DNA of 64,000 nt from Stenotrophomonas maltophilia (lineage in GTDB: Bacteria; Pseudomonadota; Gammaproteobacteria; Xanthomonadales; Xanthomonadaceae), in NCBI RefSeq assembly GCF_002205165.1, contig NZ_NIVS01000048.1, positions 1-64,000 of the forward strand, written 5' to 3'. Each line of letters begins with the position of its first letter. Position 1 is the first letter of the stretch. This document shows positions 16,444 to 25,016 of this stretch, piece by piece. The notes below the pieces were generated by a model. It had not been told where the DNA came from, made no database searches, and saw only the letters and a program-made list of their open reading frames with translations. The translations under genes and the position numbers were made by a program.

Positions 16444-17625
16444 TCATCCCACCCGCTGCCAGACCTGCTCGAGCGGATCCAGTTCGGCGGTTTCCATGTG
16501 CTGTGCGCGCCATCCAAAGCCGCAGACGGCCAACGCCCCTTGCTGGATGGGATCAAGACCGAATCCCCTCTCCAGGTGCTTCTCATTGATGGCGCCAGTG
16601 ATGAAAGCACCAAGGCCCAGATCCGTCGCAGACAGATAAAGGGTCTGCGACAGGTGGCCGGCCTCGAGGGTTACTACGCGGTAACCCTTGGCGTGCCGGC
16701 GATACTTCCAGAAGCTGCGGTCGAAGCGGGGAACCATCGTCACCAGACAATGGGCGTTGGCGAACCAATGCTGCTGGCCGACACTTTCCATGATGAAGTC
16801 ACGCAGAGGCTGGTCCGGCGCGGTCAGCGGCAACAGGCTGTGGGAGTCGGCGAGGTACCGGTACAGACCCGGTGCGATACCTTCAACCTGCTGCACGATC
16901 AGGTAGGCCTCCATTGGATGGAGGCCGCCGCCGGAAGGACTGTTCTTTTTGTGGAAGACAAGATCATCGCCTACCCTGATCTTCGCCTGGGCGGCAAACA
17001 CGCGCCCCAGCATGCGGGTAAACAAGGCCATGGGAAGCGGCCGGCTGTCATCGAAATTGCGACAGGTTGCGCGCCGCTGCAGGAGGGCATCGAAGGCATC
17101 GGGTTCGGCGTGCGGCAACGCAACCGCATCGCCCTGGCCTTCTGATCTCGTCACGGCAGGCGGAGGTCCCAATACGTCGCGCATGCCTGCCGCGGTTTCC
17201 GTTCCGGAATCCTGTGTGTTCTTCACCGCGTCCACCGAATCCCAGCGGGTGAAGGCGTGCAGGATGGCGCCGAGGGGGTGCCAATGGGCAGCCCGCAGGC
17301 GATCGTCATCGCGACGCTGACGCTCAGCGACACTACCGACCGCAGGCGCTTCCATCACCACCAGGCCATGGTCTATCAGCGCGTCCAACTCCAGGCGGGT
17401 CGCACTGCCAAGTGTGTCAACATCTGTCCACAGACTCGGACTGAGCGTTCCCAGCACCTCCCGTTGTGCAGAGGAAACCATGACCGAATCGCCCAGATGC
17501 GGCGCCAGCGCCAGCCATTGGAGAGTGCGTACCATCCCGTTGCCACCCTCCAGCAGGCTCTCAAGCTTGAACGCCACTTGTTCTTGAGATTCGAACATCA
17601 GAATTTCACAACGACGAACACGCAC
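16444..17625 (-). CDS. SagB-like putative peptide-maturation dehydrogenase
   Basis: A ~393-residue protein (GTG start 17625, preceded by GGGGAG). The first ~175 residues are helical and unlike known enzymes. The C-terminal half is a SagB-type FMN nitroreductase: RR..CR.F at 184-191, the hallmark SPSGGGLHPMEAYL at 229-242, FWKYRRHAKGYR at 305-316 and EAGHLSQTLYLSATDLGLG at 321-339. SagB/McbC enzymes oxidise azolines to azoles in ribosomal peptides. From memory, it matches the family named putative peptide maturation dehydrogenase (TIGR04511), which co-occurs with a modified-peptide precursor and a cyclase, both present next door. No YcaO cyclodehydratase is in the window, so its substrate chemistry is open. 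Longer starts (to 17721) would overrun the promoter region of the divergent precursor gene. Confidence 0.8.
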   Translation of the reverse strand: MRVRRCEILMFESQEQVAFKLESLLEGGNGMVRTLQWLALAPHLGDSVMVSSAQREVLGTLSPSLWTDVDTLGSATRLELDALIDHGLVVMEAPAVGSVAERQRRDDDRLRAAHWHPLGAILHAFTRWDSVDAVKNTQDSGTETAAGMRDVLGPPPAVTRSEGQGDAVALPHAEPDAFDALLQRRATCRNFDDSRPLPMALFTRMLGRVFAAQAKIRVGDDLVFHKKNSPSGGGLHPMEAYLIVQQVEGIAPGLYRYLADSHSLLPLTAPDQPLRDFIMESVGQQHWFANAHCLVTMVPRFDRSFWKYRRHAKGYRVVTLEAGHLSQTLYLSATDLGLGAFITGAINEKHLERGFGLDPIQQGALAVCGFGWRAQHMETAELDPLEQVWQRVG

Positions 17626-17803
17626 CACGCTTCTCCCCGTTCGCTGGACCTCGGCCAGCACTTTGATCCATATCGACCAACCGGGCGCCATCTTCATGAG
17701 GTACCCGGCTCGAATCGACACTAAAGACTGCGCCCGACAGGTCGATGTTGGCCTGTGAACCTGAAAACGCTGATGAATATCCGTCCCTACTCAAGGAACT
17801 CCG

Positions 17804-18103
17804 ATGTCTTTGCCGTCCATTGAACCCACCATCGCCCTGGAACTCATCTCCCGACTGGGCAGTGATGATGCATTCCGTACGCTCTTCTCGACGGACCCCG
17901 CCGCGGCATTGATCGAAGTCGGGCTGTCCCTGGACGATGCCACCGCGCTGGAAGTCTGCTGCAAGGTCAACGAACTGGCTTCCAAGGCCGACATTCTTCA
18001 GGCCAAGCAGGATCTCCAGATGATGCTGACGGCGAAAGTGAACCAGATCGTCCCGGCGCTGGATGCCAACCCGGATGGCGGCCACACCCTCAAAGGCCCC
18101 TGA
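17804..18103 (+). CDS. Putative RiPP precursor with nitrile-hydratase-like leader
   Basis: A 99-residue peptide with AAGGA six bases before its ATG. Residues 19-41 (DDAFRTLFSTDPAAALIEVGL) have the look of nitrile-hydratase/Nif11-type leader peptides, whose pattern is roughly FR..L..DP.aAL.e.Gl. The following segment carries a Cys-Cys pair (52-53), an amphipathic stretch (59-75) and a polar tail with Gly-Gly at 92-93 and few modifiable residues after it. From memory it fits the family TIGR04509 (putative modified peptide). It is divergent from the dehydrogenase and convergent with the cyclase gene, whose 3' end overlaps it by 14 bp. The mature product and cleavage site are unknown; if GG is the processing site only HTLKGP would remain. 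Confidence 0.75.
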   Translation: MSLPSIEPTIALELISRLGSDDAFRTLFSTDPAAALIEVGLSLDDATALEVCCKVNELASKADILQAKQDLQMMLTAKVNQIVPALDANPDGGHTLKGP

Positions 18104-20624
18104 TGATCGCTGCGGTGGCGGCGTGTTTCGTGCGGTCGCCGCCCCGCAGTTCCTGCGCGAGTCTGGCAGCGTCATTGCTATCCACGACGTTCATGGTCTG
18201 CATGCAGTAGCCACAGTCCAGCTCGGCGTAGGCCATGCCACGTTGGGTACGAAGGAAATCGGCTTGTTCCAGCGCCTCCTCCTCCCGACCCAATGCGAGG
18301 TACGCCCTCATGGCCGCTACGCGCGTCTGGAAGCGGGCGCTGCCCTGAAGAAACGGCTGGAGTCCGCGCAGGGCCCCCGAAGCGTCCCCACCCAACCGGG
18401 CACGTTCGGCTTGGACGACCGCTTCCATTTCATCAAGCAGTCCACCGCTCGTGCTGCCTCTACGGGTACGCACAGCGTGCAGCACGCGCTCGGCAGTCTT
18501 CGTGTCGTTCAGGCGCAGCGCCAGAATGGACGCTCCCAATGCCACCATGGCGTCATCACTGATGTCCGGGTTTCCCGGATCTGCAATTCTGTGCAGCGAA
18601 CTATCCACTGCAAGCTGGATGCTCGTCCTGGTGGCCTGCTCGTCACCGCTCGCCCAGTGCGCGGTGGCCAGAGGCAACAGGTACAGCTGGCGTGCAAAGC
18701 CAGTGTCCCGCGCCATGGCGTTCAAACCTGTGCTCGCCGCCAGCACTGCGCGGGCCCAATGGCCCTGGTCCGCTGCAATGGAAGTTCTCTCAATTCCCGC
18801 GTACTTATTGTCACGCGCTTTGGCGAGCTCCGCCTCGGCAGCGGCGTAGTTGCGTTGGCTGGCCGATACAGTCGCAAGGTAGCGATGGCTGGTCGCGCGA
18901 CCGCCGGACACTGCCATCTCCAGTGCACGCCGGGCCGCCGGGAAGTCGCCATTGGCCAGTGCAATCCGGCCGAGCTGGTCGTAGGCGACGTTGGACAACT
19001 CGAAGCGACCGTCCGCCGCACGAACCGCAAAGGGCAGCGCCTCCTTGAACCGATTGTCGACAAATAGCCACATTGCCGCGTTGTGTTGCGCCGGGAAGTA
19101 ATCCGGATAGAGTCCCGCCAAGCGCATCCAGCCCTGTGCGGCGTTGCCTTGGTTGGTCAGTGTCGTCGACCATGCCTGCACGTACAGCGCTTCACGCGTA
19201 GGCAAGCGATTCGATAGTCCTTTTACCCGTTCAAGGGCGGCGAACGCGGCATCATTGTCCACGTTGGCGACATGTGCGCGCACCAACCCCATCCAGGCCA
19301 AGGCGAACGTGTCATCGAGCGCCACCGCTTGCTCGTACATGGATAGGGCACCCACGTAATCACCGTCCGCATACCGTCGCTGGCCCAGCGCGTAGGCGCG
19401 AAGGGCATCCATGCTCGACGTGGTCACCAACGGCAGTGGTGCAGAGGCTTCCTTGACGCTGCTCTCCTGCTCACCCAGCTGGTCGCGCAACTGTGTGGTG
19501 ACGCTATCGATGGACGCCAGTAGCGACGCCATCCCCTTTCCTTCTGCGGCAACGACGGCGACCGTTCGTTGTGAGTTCGGCTCGAGGACCTGCACATTGA
19601 TACGCGTGCGACCGCCCACTTCGGCAACCGAGGGAAGCAGCACCAGCCGTGCGCCAACCCGGATCGCAACTTCGGAGGCAAGCGGTGCATCCAGTGGAGT
19701 GGCCGCATCGCGACGCATCATCTCGATGACACTGCGCGCCTTCATGTCGCTGATGACATTGACGTAGCGGGACTGCTCCAGGCTGATCCGGAAAGCCTGT
19801 TGCAGCGAATCGTCCAGCACGGTGTTGCCGGTCAGGTTACGCATGTCGCCGACGACGACCCAGTCGCGCTCGGCAAAGGCAATGGCTGGGTCCGGACGGA
19901 TGAGTGTCCAGAGCACGATGCCGAGAATGCCGAAGAATGCCATCTCCGCAAAAAGCGCACCCGGGTGCAACCACAGCGGTCGATCCAGCCACGCCTTCTT
20001 GGTACTTGAGGGTCGTCGCGTGGGTGACGTGTCATCAGCGGCGACCTGCCAGATCTGCTGGGGATCGGCCATGCCCTTGAAGCGCCAGCGACCGTGCGAC
20101 TTCCATTTCAATGCGTTGGCGCGTTCACCAATATCCGAGCTGCTTCGGCGAGCAAGCGACTCGGCAAGTGCGGACAGCAGGATCTGTCCTGGCCTGGCAA
20201 GCTGCATCAACCGGGCGGCCATCGGCTTGGCCAAGCCTTCGACTTCGATCGGCTTCGCTCCGTGCGCGACGGCCTCGGCACTGTTGCTCCACAGAATGAC
20301 TTCGCCGACATGCAAGCCCGCGCGCACGCGCAGTGGCACGCCCAGCGTTTGCCCCAGTGCATGCAGCTGCTGTTGGTAATCCAGGGCAAAACCCAACGCA
20401 TCGATGGTGCGCTCGAACAACAGAAACAAGCCGTCCGAGCGATCGATCTGGTGTCCATTCCACTGCTGCTGCAACGCCAGCACCAGCCGGTCATGCTCCT
20501 GGAACAGCTCCGCCGCCGCCGCATCACCGATGCGCTCCACCAGGATCAGCGAGTCGCACAGATCGGTGAACAACAGCGCCCGCATCTGCGGGGCCTGGGT
20601 CGACGTTCCGTTGTCGCCGTTCAT
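18090..20624 (-). CDS. Membrane class III nucleotidyl cyclase with TPRs (peptide-system cyclase)
   Basis: An 844-residue protein. Residues ~14-165 are a class III cyclase domain: metal Asp21 (FTDLCDS) and Asp64 (SDGLFLLF), Arg101 (RAGLHVGE) and Arg138 (MAARL). The transition-state Asn expected four residues before Arg138 is Pro134. One membrane helix (~223-242) follows, then a TolB-like segment (~255-390) and TPR repeats to the end. The start 20624 has GGGAGA upstream. It lies 13 nt behind the cNMP-binding GGDEF gene. In X. campestris the pair XC_0250/XC_0249 is reported as a cGMP synthase and a cGMP-sensing diguanylate cyclase (from memory), and this looks like the same pair. It also matches the family called peptide modification system cyclase (TIGR04510). 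Whether it makes cGMP, cAMP or neither needs assay. Confidence 0.82.
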   Translation of the reverse strand: MNGDNGTSTQAPQMRALLFTDLCDSLILVERIGDAAAAELFQEHDRLVLALQQQWNGHQIDRSDGLFLLFERTIDALGFALDYQQQLHALGQTLGVPLRVRAGLHVGEVILWSNSAEAVAHGAKPIEVEGLAKPMAARLMQLARPGQILLSALAESLARRSSSDIGERANALKWKSHGRWRFKGMADPQQIWQVAADDTSPTRRPSSTKKAWLDRPLWLHPGALFAEMAFFGILGIVLWTLIRPDPAIAFAERDWVVVGDMRNLTGNTVLDDSLQQAFRISLEQSRYVNVISDMKARSVIEMMRRDAATPLDAPLASEVAIRVGARLVLLPSVAEVGGRTRINVQVLEPNSQRTVAVVAAEGKGMASLLASIDSVTTQLRDQLGEQESSVKEASAPLPLVTTSSMDALRAYALGQRRYADGDYVGALSMYEQAVALDDTFALAWMGLVRAHVANVDNDAAFAALERVKGLSNRLPTREALYVQAWSTTLTNQGNAAQGWMRLAGLYPDYFPAQHNAAMWLFVDNRFKEALPFAVRAADGRFELSNVAYDQLGRIALANGDFPAARRALEMAVSGGRATSHRYLATVSASQRNYAAAEAELAKARDNKYAGIERTSIAADQGHWARAVLAASTGLNAMARDTGFARQLYLLPLATAHWASGDEQATRTSIQLAVDSSLHRIADPGNPDISDDAMVALGASILALRLNDTKTAERVLHAVRTRRGSTSGGLLDEMEAVVQAERARLGGDASGALRGLQPFLQGSARFQTRVAAMRAYLALGREEEALEQADFLRTQRGMAYAELDCGYCMQTMNVVDSNDAARLAQELRGGDRTKHAATAAIIRGL

Positions 20625-20637
20625 GCCGATCTCCCGA

Positions 20638-21684
20638 TCAGGGTGTGGCGGTCGCTGATCGCGACCAGTGCAATCGGTTGCCGCCCAGCCGCTTGGCTTG
20701 ATACAGCGCATTGTCGGCCCGGGCGTACCACTCGCTCCAGTCGGTCTGCGGGTCGATCAGGCAGACGCCGATGCTGACCGGGCACACATGCGGCACGCCG
20801 TGGGCACGGCCGATCAGGCCATGCACTGCGCTGAGAATGAACTCGGCGGCGTGCTGCAGGCTGTCCTGGTCGGCGCTGCGCAGCAGCAGGCAGAATTCGT
20901 CGCCACCGAGGCGGCAGGCTACGTCCGGCTCGGTGGCCACCGAGCGCAGGATGTTGGCCACGCTCTGCAGCACGCGGTCGCCGGCCTGGTGGCCGTGCAC
21001 ATCGTTGACCTGCTTGAAGTGGTCGCAGTCGATCAGCAACAGACCCTGCGGCGCGCCGTCTTCCTGCGCGCGGCATTCCTGCAGGTACAGGGCCAAGCCA
21101 CGCCGGTTGTGCAGGCCGGTCAGTTCGTCGGTGCGCACCAGCTCGCGGGTGTGGGTGAGCTGATGGGTGGTGACGTAGAGGTTGTCCAGCGCGGTTTCGA
21201 GATCGTGGTTGCGGCGGCGGAGCTGGCGGATCAGCACCTGCTCGTTGCTGACCACGCGCATGATCGTGCGGCGCAGGAAGTAGGCCAGCAGGCCGGGGTC
21301 GCGGTCGACCAGGCGCTGGAAATCCTCGTGGTCCAGTTCCAGCACGATGCTGTCCTGGACCGCACGCGCGCCGGCCGTGCGCTGGTGATCGCCGATCAGC
21401 AGGCCCAGCTCGCCGAAGAATTCATTGGGACCGAGCGACTTCACGACGAGGTCTTCGCCGAAGTCCAGTTCGATGCAGCCGCTGACGATCACATACATCG
21501 TGTTGCCGGCGTGCCCGCGGTGGAACAGATGCGTGCCTGAGGGCAGCTTGCGTTGCCGGCCAAATTCGGAGAACAATGCGGACTCGCCGTTGCTCAGGAT
21601 GGCGTGCACGATCTCAGCCATCGCCTTTCGGTCGATGTCTGGTTCCTGTTCGCACATGATCGCCGCCGCACCCTTGCCGGTCAT
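20638..21684 (-). CDS. cNMP-binding domain GGDEF protein (diguanylate cyclase)
   Basis: About 348 residues. The N-terminal half is a CRP-like cyclic-nucleotide-binding domain (LPSGTHLFHRG, GELGLLIGDHQRTAGARA as the phosphate-binding cassette). A coiled linker (RRRNHDLETALDNL) leads to a GGDEF domain with RTDELTGLHNRRGL and an intact RLGGDEF active site. The inhibitory I-site (RxxD) position reads TEPD, so product inhibition is probably lost. It should turn a cyclic-nucleotide signal into c-di-GMP synthesis, as reported for the X. campestris XC_0249 homologue. The cyclase gene follows after 13 nt. The start is uncertain: GTG 21735, ATG 21684 and ATG 21657 are in frame and none has an ideal ribosome-binding site. 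Confidence 0.85.
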   Translation of the reverse strand: MTGKGAAAIMCEQEPDIDRKAMAEIVHAILSNGESALFSEFGRQRKLPSGTHLFHRGHAGNTMYVIVSGCIELDFGEDLVVKSLGPNEFFGELGLLIGDHQRTAGARAVQDSIVLELDHEDFQRLVDRDPGLLAYFLRRTIMRVVSNEQVLIRQLRRRNHDLETALDNLYVTTHQLTHTRELVRTDELTGLHNRRGLALYLQECRAQEDGAPQGLLLIDCDHFKQVNDVHGHQAGDRVLQSVANILRSVATEPDVACRLGGDEFCLLLRSADQDSLQHAAEFILSAVHGLIGRAHGVPHVCPVSIGVCLIDPQTDWSEWYARADNALYQAKRLGGNRLHWSRSATATP

Positions 21685-21908
21685 TTCCGAACACCCGCTT
21701 TCCAGCGCCCCCTGGTGAGCGATGGAGGATAGCACTCCTCAAAACTGTGCGCCCTATCCCATTTCCGACTTTCGGCCCCCAACATCGTGAAAAGACACGG
21801 GTTCTCCGGTGTCCGACGATGTGAAGACCCGGGTCTGAAGACGGCACCGGGCGGCAGGTCCCCCCGACCGGCCGCCCTGCAGGCCTTCCCTGGCCTCCCC
21901 TCTCCGGG

Positions 21909-23201
21909 TCAGGCCGCCCGTTCGGCGTTGAACTGTTCTTCCTCGGTGGACCCGCTCAGGGCGGTGGTCGAGGACTGGCCCTGCTGGATCGCCTGGGTCA
22001 CCGCGTCGAAGTAGCCTGTGCCGACCTCACGCTGGTGCTTGACCGCGGTGAAGCCCCGGTCGGCGGCAGCGAACTCGGCTTCCTGCAGCTCTACGAAGGC
22101 GCTCATCTGGCGGCGGGCGTAGCCGTGGGCCAGGTTGAACATCGAGTAGTTCAGGGCGTGGAAGCCGGCCAGGGTGATGAACTGGAACTTGTAGCCATAT
22201 TTGGCGATCTCCTTCTGGAAGGTCGCGATGGTGGCGTCGTCCAGGTTCTTCTTCCAGTTGAAGCTGGGCGAGCAGTTGTAGGCCAGCAGCTTGCCGGGGA
22301 ACTTCGCATGGATCGCCTCGGCGAACTTGCGGGCAAACTCCAGGTCCGGCTTGCCGGTTTCGCACCAGATCAGGTCAGCATAGGGCGCATAGGCCAGGCC
22401 GCGGCTGATCGCCTGGTCCAGGCCGTTGCGGGTCTTGTAGAAGCCTTCCACGGTGCGCTCTCCGGTGGTGAACGGCTGGTCGTTGGCATCCACGTCGCTG
22501 GTCAGCAGGTCGGCGGCTTCGGCATCGGTACGCGCGACCAGCAGGGTGGGCACGCCCATCACGTCGGCGGCCAGGCGCGCGGCGTTGAGCTTCTCGATGG
22601 CCTCGCGGGTGGGCACCAGCACCTTGCCGCCCATGTGCCCGCACTTCTTGACCGAGGCCAGCTGGTCCTCGAAGTGCACGCCGGCCGCGCCGGCCTCGAT
22701 CATCGCCTTCATCAGCTCGAAGGCGTTGAGCACGCCGCCGAACCCGGCTTCGGCATCGGCCACGATCGGCTGCAGGAAGTCGATGTCATCCTTGCCCTCG
22801 GCATGGTGCAGCTGGTCGGCGCGCAGCAGGGTGTTGTTGATGCGCTTGACCACCGCCGGCACCGAATCGGCCGGGTACAGCGACTGGTCCGGGTACATCT
22901 GGCCGGCCAGGTTGGCATCGGCGGCGACCTGCCAGCCGGACAGGTAGATCGCATTCAAGCCGGCCTTGACCTGCTGCATGGCCTGGTTGCCGGTCAGCGC
23001 ACCCAGCGCGTTGACGAAGTCCTTCTCCTGCAGGTACGTCCACAGCTTCTCCGCGCCCAGCCGCGCCAGCGAGTGCTCCACGTGCACGGTGCCACGCAGG
23101 CGCACCACATCGGCGGCGGTGTAGTTGCGGGTGATCCCGGCCCAGCGCGGGTCGGTGTTCCAAACGTGCTGGATCTGTTCGGCGGTCTGCAGGGTGCTCA
23201 T
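21909..23201 (-). CDS. aceA: Isocitrate lyase
   Basis: A 430-residue glyoxylate-shunt enzyme splitting isocitrate into glyoxylate and succinate. The catalytic loop KKCGHMGGK has Cys187 as the active-site residue, and the TIM-barrel motifs [22 protein letters not shown] and [11 protein letters not shown] are complete. It is transcribed with aceB upstream (60-nt gap). An ATG at 23201 with GGAGATTCGAC upstream is well placed. It lets the cell grow on acetate or on acetyl-CoA from leucine and fatty acids, which fits the liu operon in the same region. Confidence 0.97.
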   Translation of the reverse strand: MSTLQTAEQIQHVWNTDPRWAGITRNYTAADVVRLRGTVHVEHSLARLGAEKLWTYLQEKDFVNALGALTGNQAMQQVKAGLNAIYLSGWQVAADANLAGQMYPDQSLYPADSVPAVVKRINNTLLRADQLHHAEGKDDIDFLQPIVADAEAGFGGVLNAFELMKAMIEAGAAGVHFEDQLASVKKCGHMGGKVLVPTREAIEKLNAARLAADVMGVPTLLVARTDAEAADLLTSDVDANDQPFTTGERTVEGFYKTRNGLDQAISRGLAYAPYADLIWCETGKPDLEFARKFAEAIHAKFPGKLLAYNCSPSFNWKKNLDDATIATFQKEIAKYGYKFQFITLAGFHALNYSMFNLAHGYARRQMSAFVELQEAEFAAADRGFTAVKHQREVGTGYFDAVTQAIQQGQSSTTALSGSTEEEQFNAERAA

Positions 23202-23261
23202 GTCGAATCTCCAAAGGGAACGGATGCGGTTACGGCAGGTGGATGGATGGACGGATGGCGC

Positions 23262-24908
23262 TCAGTCGAGACGGTCGTAGGCGGGCAGGGTCAGGAAGTC
23301 GGTGAGCGCGTCGCGGCGGCTGAGTTCGGCCAGCAGCGCGATGGACTCGGGGATGCGCGCGCCGCCGGGCAGCGCGGCGGTGTCCCCCAGCCGTGCAGGA
23401 AGTTGGGCCAGGGTGGCGTCGAGCAGGGCCAGGTCGATGGCGGTGCCGTCGTCCAGGTGCTGGCCGGGGGTATGCAGCCACTGCCACAGTTGGCTGCGGC
23501 TGATCTCGGCGGTGGCCGCGTCTTCCATCAGGTGGTGGATCGGCACGCAGCCGTTACCGTCCAGCCAGGCGGCCAGGTAACGCACGCAGACTTCGACGTT
23601 GCCCTCGAAACCGGCGCGGGTGATCGTCCCGGTGGGCGCGGCGATCAGATCATCGCGGCTGACCTGCACGTCGTTGCGCAGCACGCGGTGCTGGTTCGGC
23701 CCGGGCATGTGTTCGTCGAAGATCGCCTGCGCGACCGGGATCAGCGCGGGGTGCGCGACCCAGGTGCCGTCATGACCGGCGGCGACTTCGCGCAGCTTGT
23801 CCGCCCGCACCCGCGCCATCGCCTGCTCATTGGCGGCCGCATCGTGGTTGATCGGAATCTGCGCGGCCATGCCGCCCATCGCATGCGCGCCACGGCGGTG
23901 GCAGGTACGGATCAGCAGTTCCGAATAGGCCTTCAGGAACGGCTGGGTCATCGTCACCTGGCCGCGCTCGGGCAGCACCTTGTCGGCGTGGCGGCGGAAG
24001 GTCTTGAGGTAGGAAAAAATGTAATCCCAGCGGCCACAGTTCAGACCGACGATGCGGTCGCGCAGCGCATGCAGGATCTCATCCATCTCGAACACCGCCG
24101 GCAGGGTCTCGATCAGCACGGTGACCTTGATCTGCCCATGCGGCAGGCCGAGCATGCCCTCGATGTGCGACAGCGCGGTCTCCCACAGCGCCGCCTCTTC
24201 CATGCTCTGCAGCTTGGGCAGGTAGAAGTACGGGCCACGCTGCTTGCACATAAGGGTGCGGGCATTGTGGAAGGCGAACACCGCCGCATCGAACAGGCCA
24301 CCGGCGATCGGCTGGCCATCAATGCGCACGTGCTTCTCATCCAGGTGCCAGCCACGCGGGCGCACGATCAGCACCGCCTGCTCGTTGAACGGGCGCAGCG
24401 TGTACTGCTTGCCCGGCTTCCCATCGATGGACGGCCCGGTGTAGGTCAGGTCGCCACGCACCGCGCCGATCAGCGCCTGCTGGCCGGCCAACAGGTTGCG
24501 CCAGGCCGGGGCGGTGGAATCCTCGAAGTCGGCCATGAACACCTTGGCCCCCGAGTTCAGCGCGTTGATGACCATCTTCGGATCGGTCGGGCCGGTGATC
24601 TCCACCCGGCGGTCCTGCAGCGCCTCCGGCAGCGGGGCGACGTGCCAGTCGCCGGCGCGGATCTCGGCGGTATCGGCACGGAAGTCCGGCAGGCCGCCGC
24701 CATCGAAGAAGGCCTGGCGCGCAACCCGTGCCTGCAGCCGACGCTGACGCTCCGGCTCCACCGCCCGGTGCAGCGACACCAGCAGCGCCAGTACCCCCGC
24801 CGGCAGCAGCGCGGACTGGCCGGCCAGCTGGGTGGTGAGAGCGATCCCGGGGGTGGCCGGTGCATCGGCGGGGGTGGGCTGGGCGGTGGCATAAGCGACG
24901 GCGGACAT
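23262..24908 (-). CDS. aceB: Malate synthase A
   Basis: A 548-residue enzyme condensing glyoxylate with acetyl-CoA to malate. Family signatures seen are FMADFEDSTAP, RPRGWHLDEKH, TVLIETLPAVFEMDEILHALRDR and GLNCGRWDYIFS. Start 24908 has AGGAG six bases upstream; the extra 34 codons of the open frame run into the divergent LysR promoter and are rejected. It is the first gene of aceB-aceA. The length and motifs indicate isoform A rather than the longer isoform G. Confidence 0.96.
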   Translation of the reverse strand: MSAVAYATAQPTPADAPATPGIALTTQLAGQSALLPAGVLALLVSLHRAVEPERQRRLQARVARQAFFDGGGLPDFRADTAEIRAGDWHVAPLPEALQDRRVEITGPTDPKMVINALNSGAKVFMADFEDSTAPAWRNLLAGQQALIGAVRGDLTYTGPSIDGKPGKQYTLRPFNEQAVLIVRPRGWHLDEKHVRIDGQPIAGGLFDAAVFAFHNARTLMCKQRGPYFYLPKLQSMEEAALWETALSHIEGMLGLPHGQIKVTVLIETLPAVFEMDEILHALRDRIVGLNCGRWDYIFSYLKTFRRHADKVLPERGQVTMTQPFLKAYSELLIRTCHRRGAHAMGGMAAQIPINHDAAANEQAMARVRADKLREVAAGHDGTWVAHPALIPVAQAIFDEHMPGPNQHRVLRNDVQVSRDDLIAAPTGTITRAGFEGNVEVCVRYLAAWLDGNGCVPIHHLMEDAATAEISRSQLWQWLHTPGQHLDDGTAIDLALLDATLAQLPARLGDTAALPGGARIPESIALLAELSRRDALTDFLTLPAYDRLD

Positions 24909-24989
24909 GGCGGACTCCTGCGGTGCGGTTGAGCTCCACCGTGCGCCGCCGTGCCGATATTTGACAAAGCAGTTATTGCAATGGCTTAC

Positions 24990-25004
24990 ATAAGGTGTGC
25001 TTAT
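24990..25004. promoter_or_regulatory. LysR-type T-N11-A operator in the aceB/LysR divergent region
   Basis: ATAAG-N5-CTTAT is a perfect interrupted palindrome containing TAAGGTGTGCTTA, an exact T-N11-A LysR box. An overlapping CTTA-CA-TAAG palindrome occupies 24985-24994. It sits 13 bp before the regulator start and 82 bp before aceB, consistent with autoregulation plus control of the glyoxylate operon. Confidence 0.6.
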
Positions 25005-25016
25005 ACTCATGACGCC

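Noticed and set aside
17606-18175. Minus-strand open frame over the precursor peptide
   Set aside because: The plus-strand peptide has a strong ribosome-binding site and a leader motif; the minus frame has none and spans the divergent promoter.
22035-24932. Very long plus-strand open frame (965 codons) opposite aceA and aceB
   Set aside because: Covers two enzymes and their gap with no start signal or domain; typical of high-GC third-position bias.
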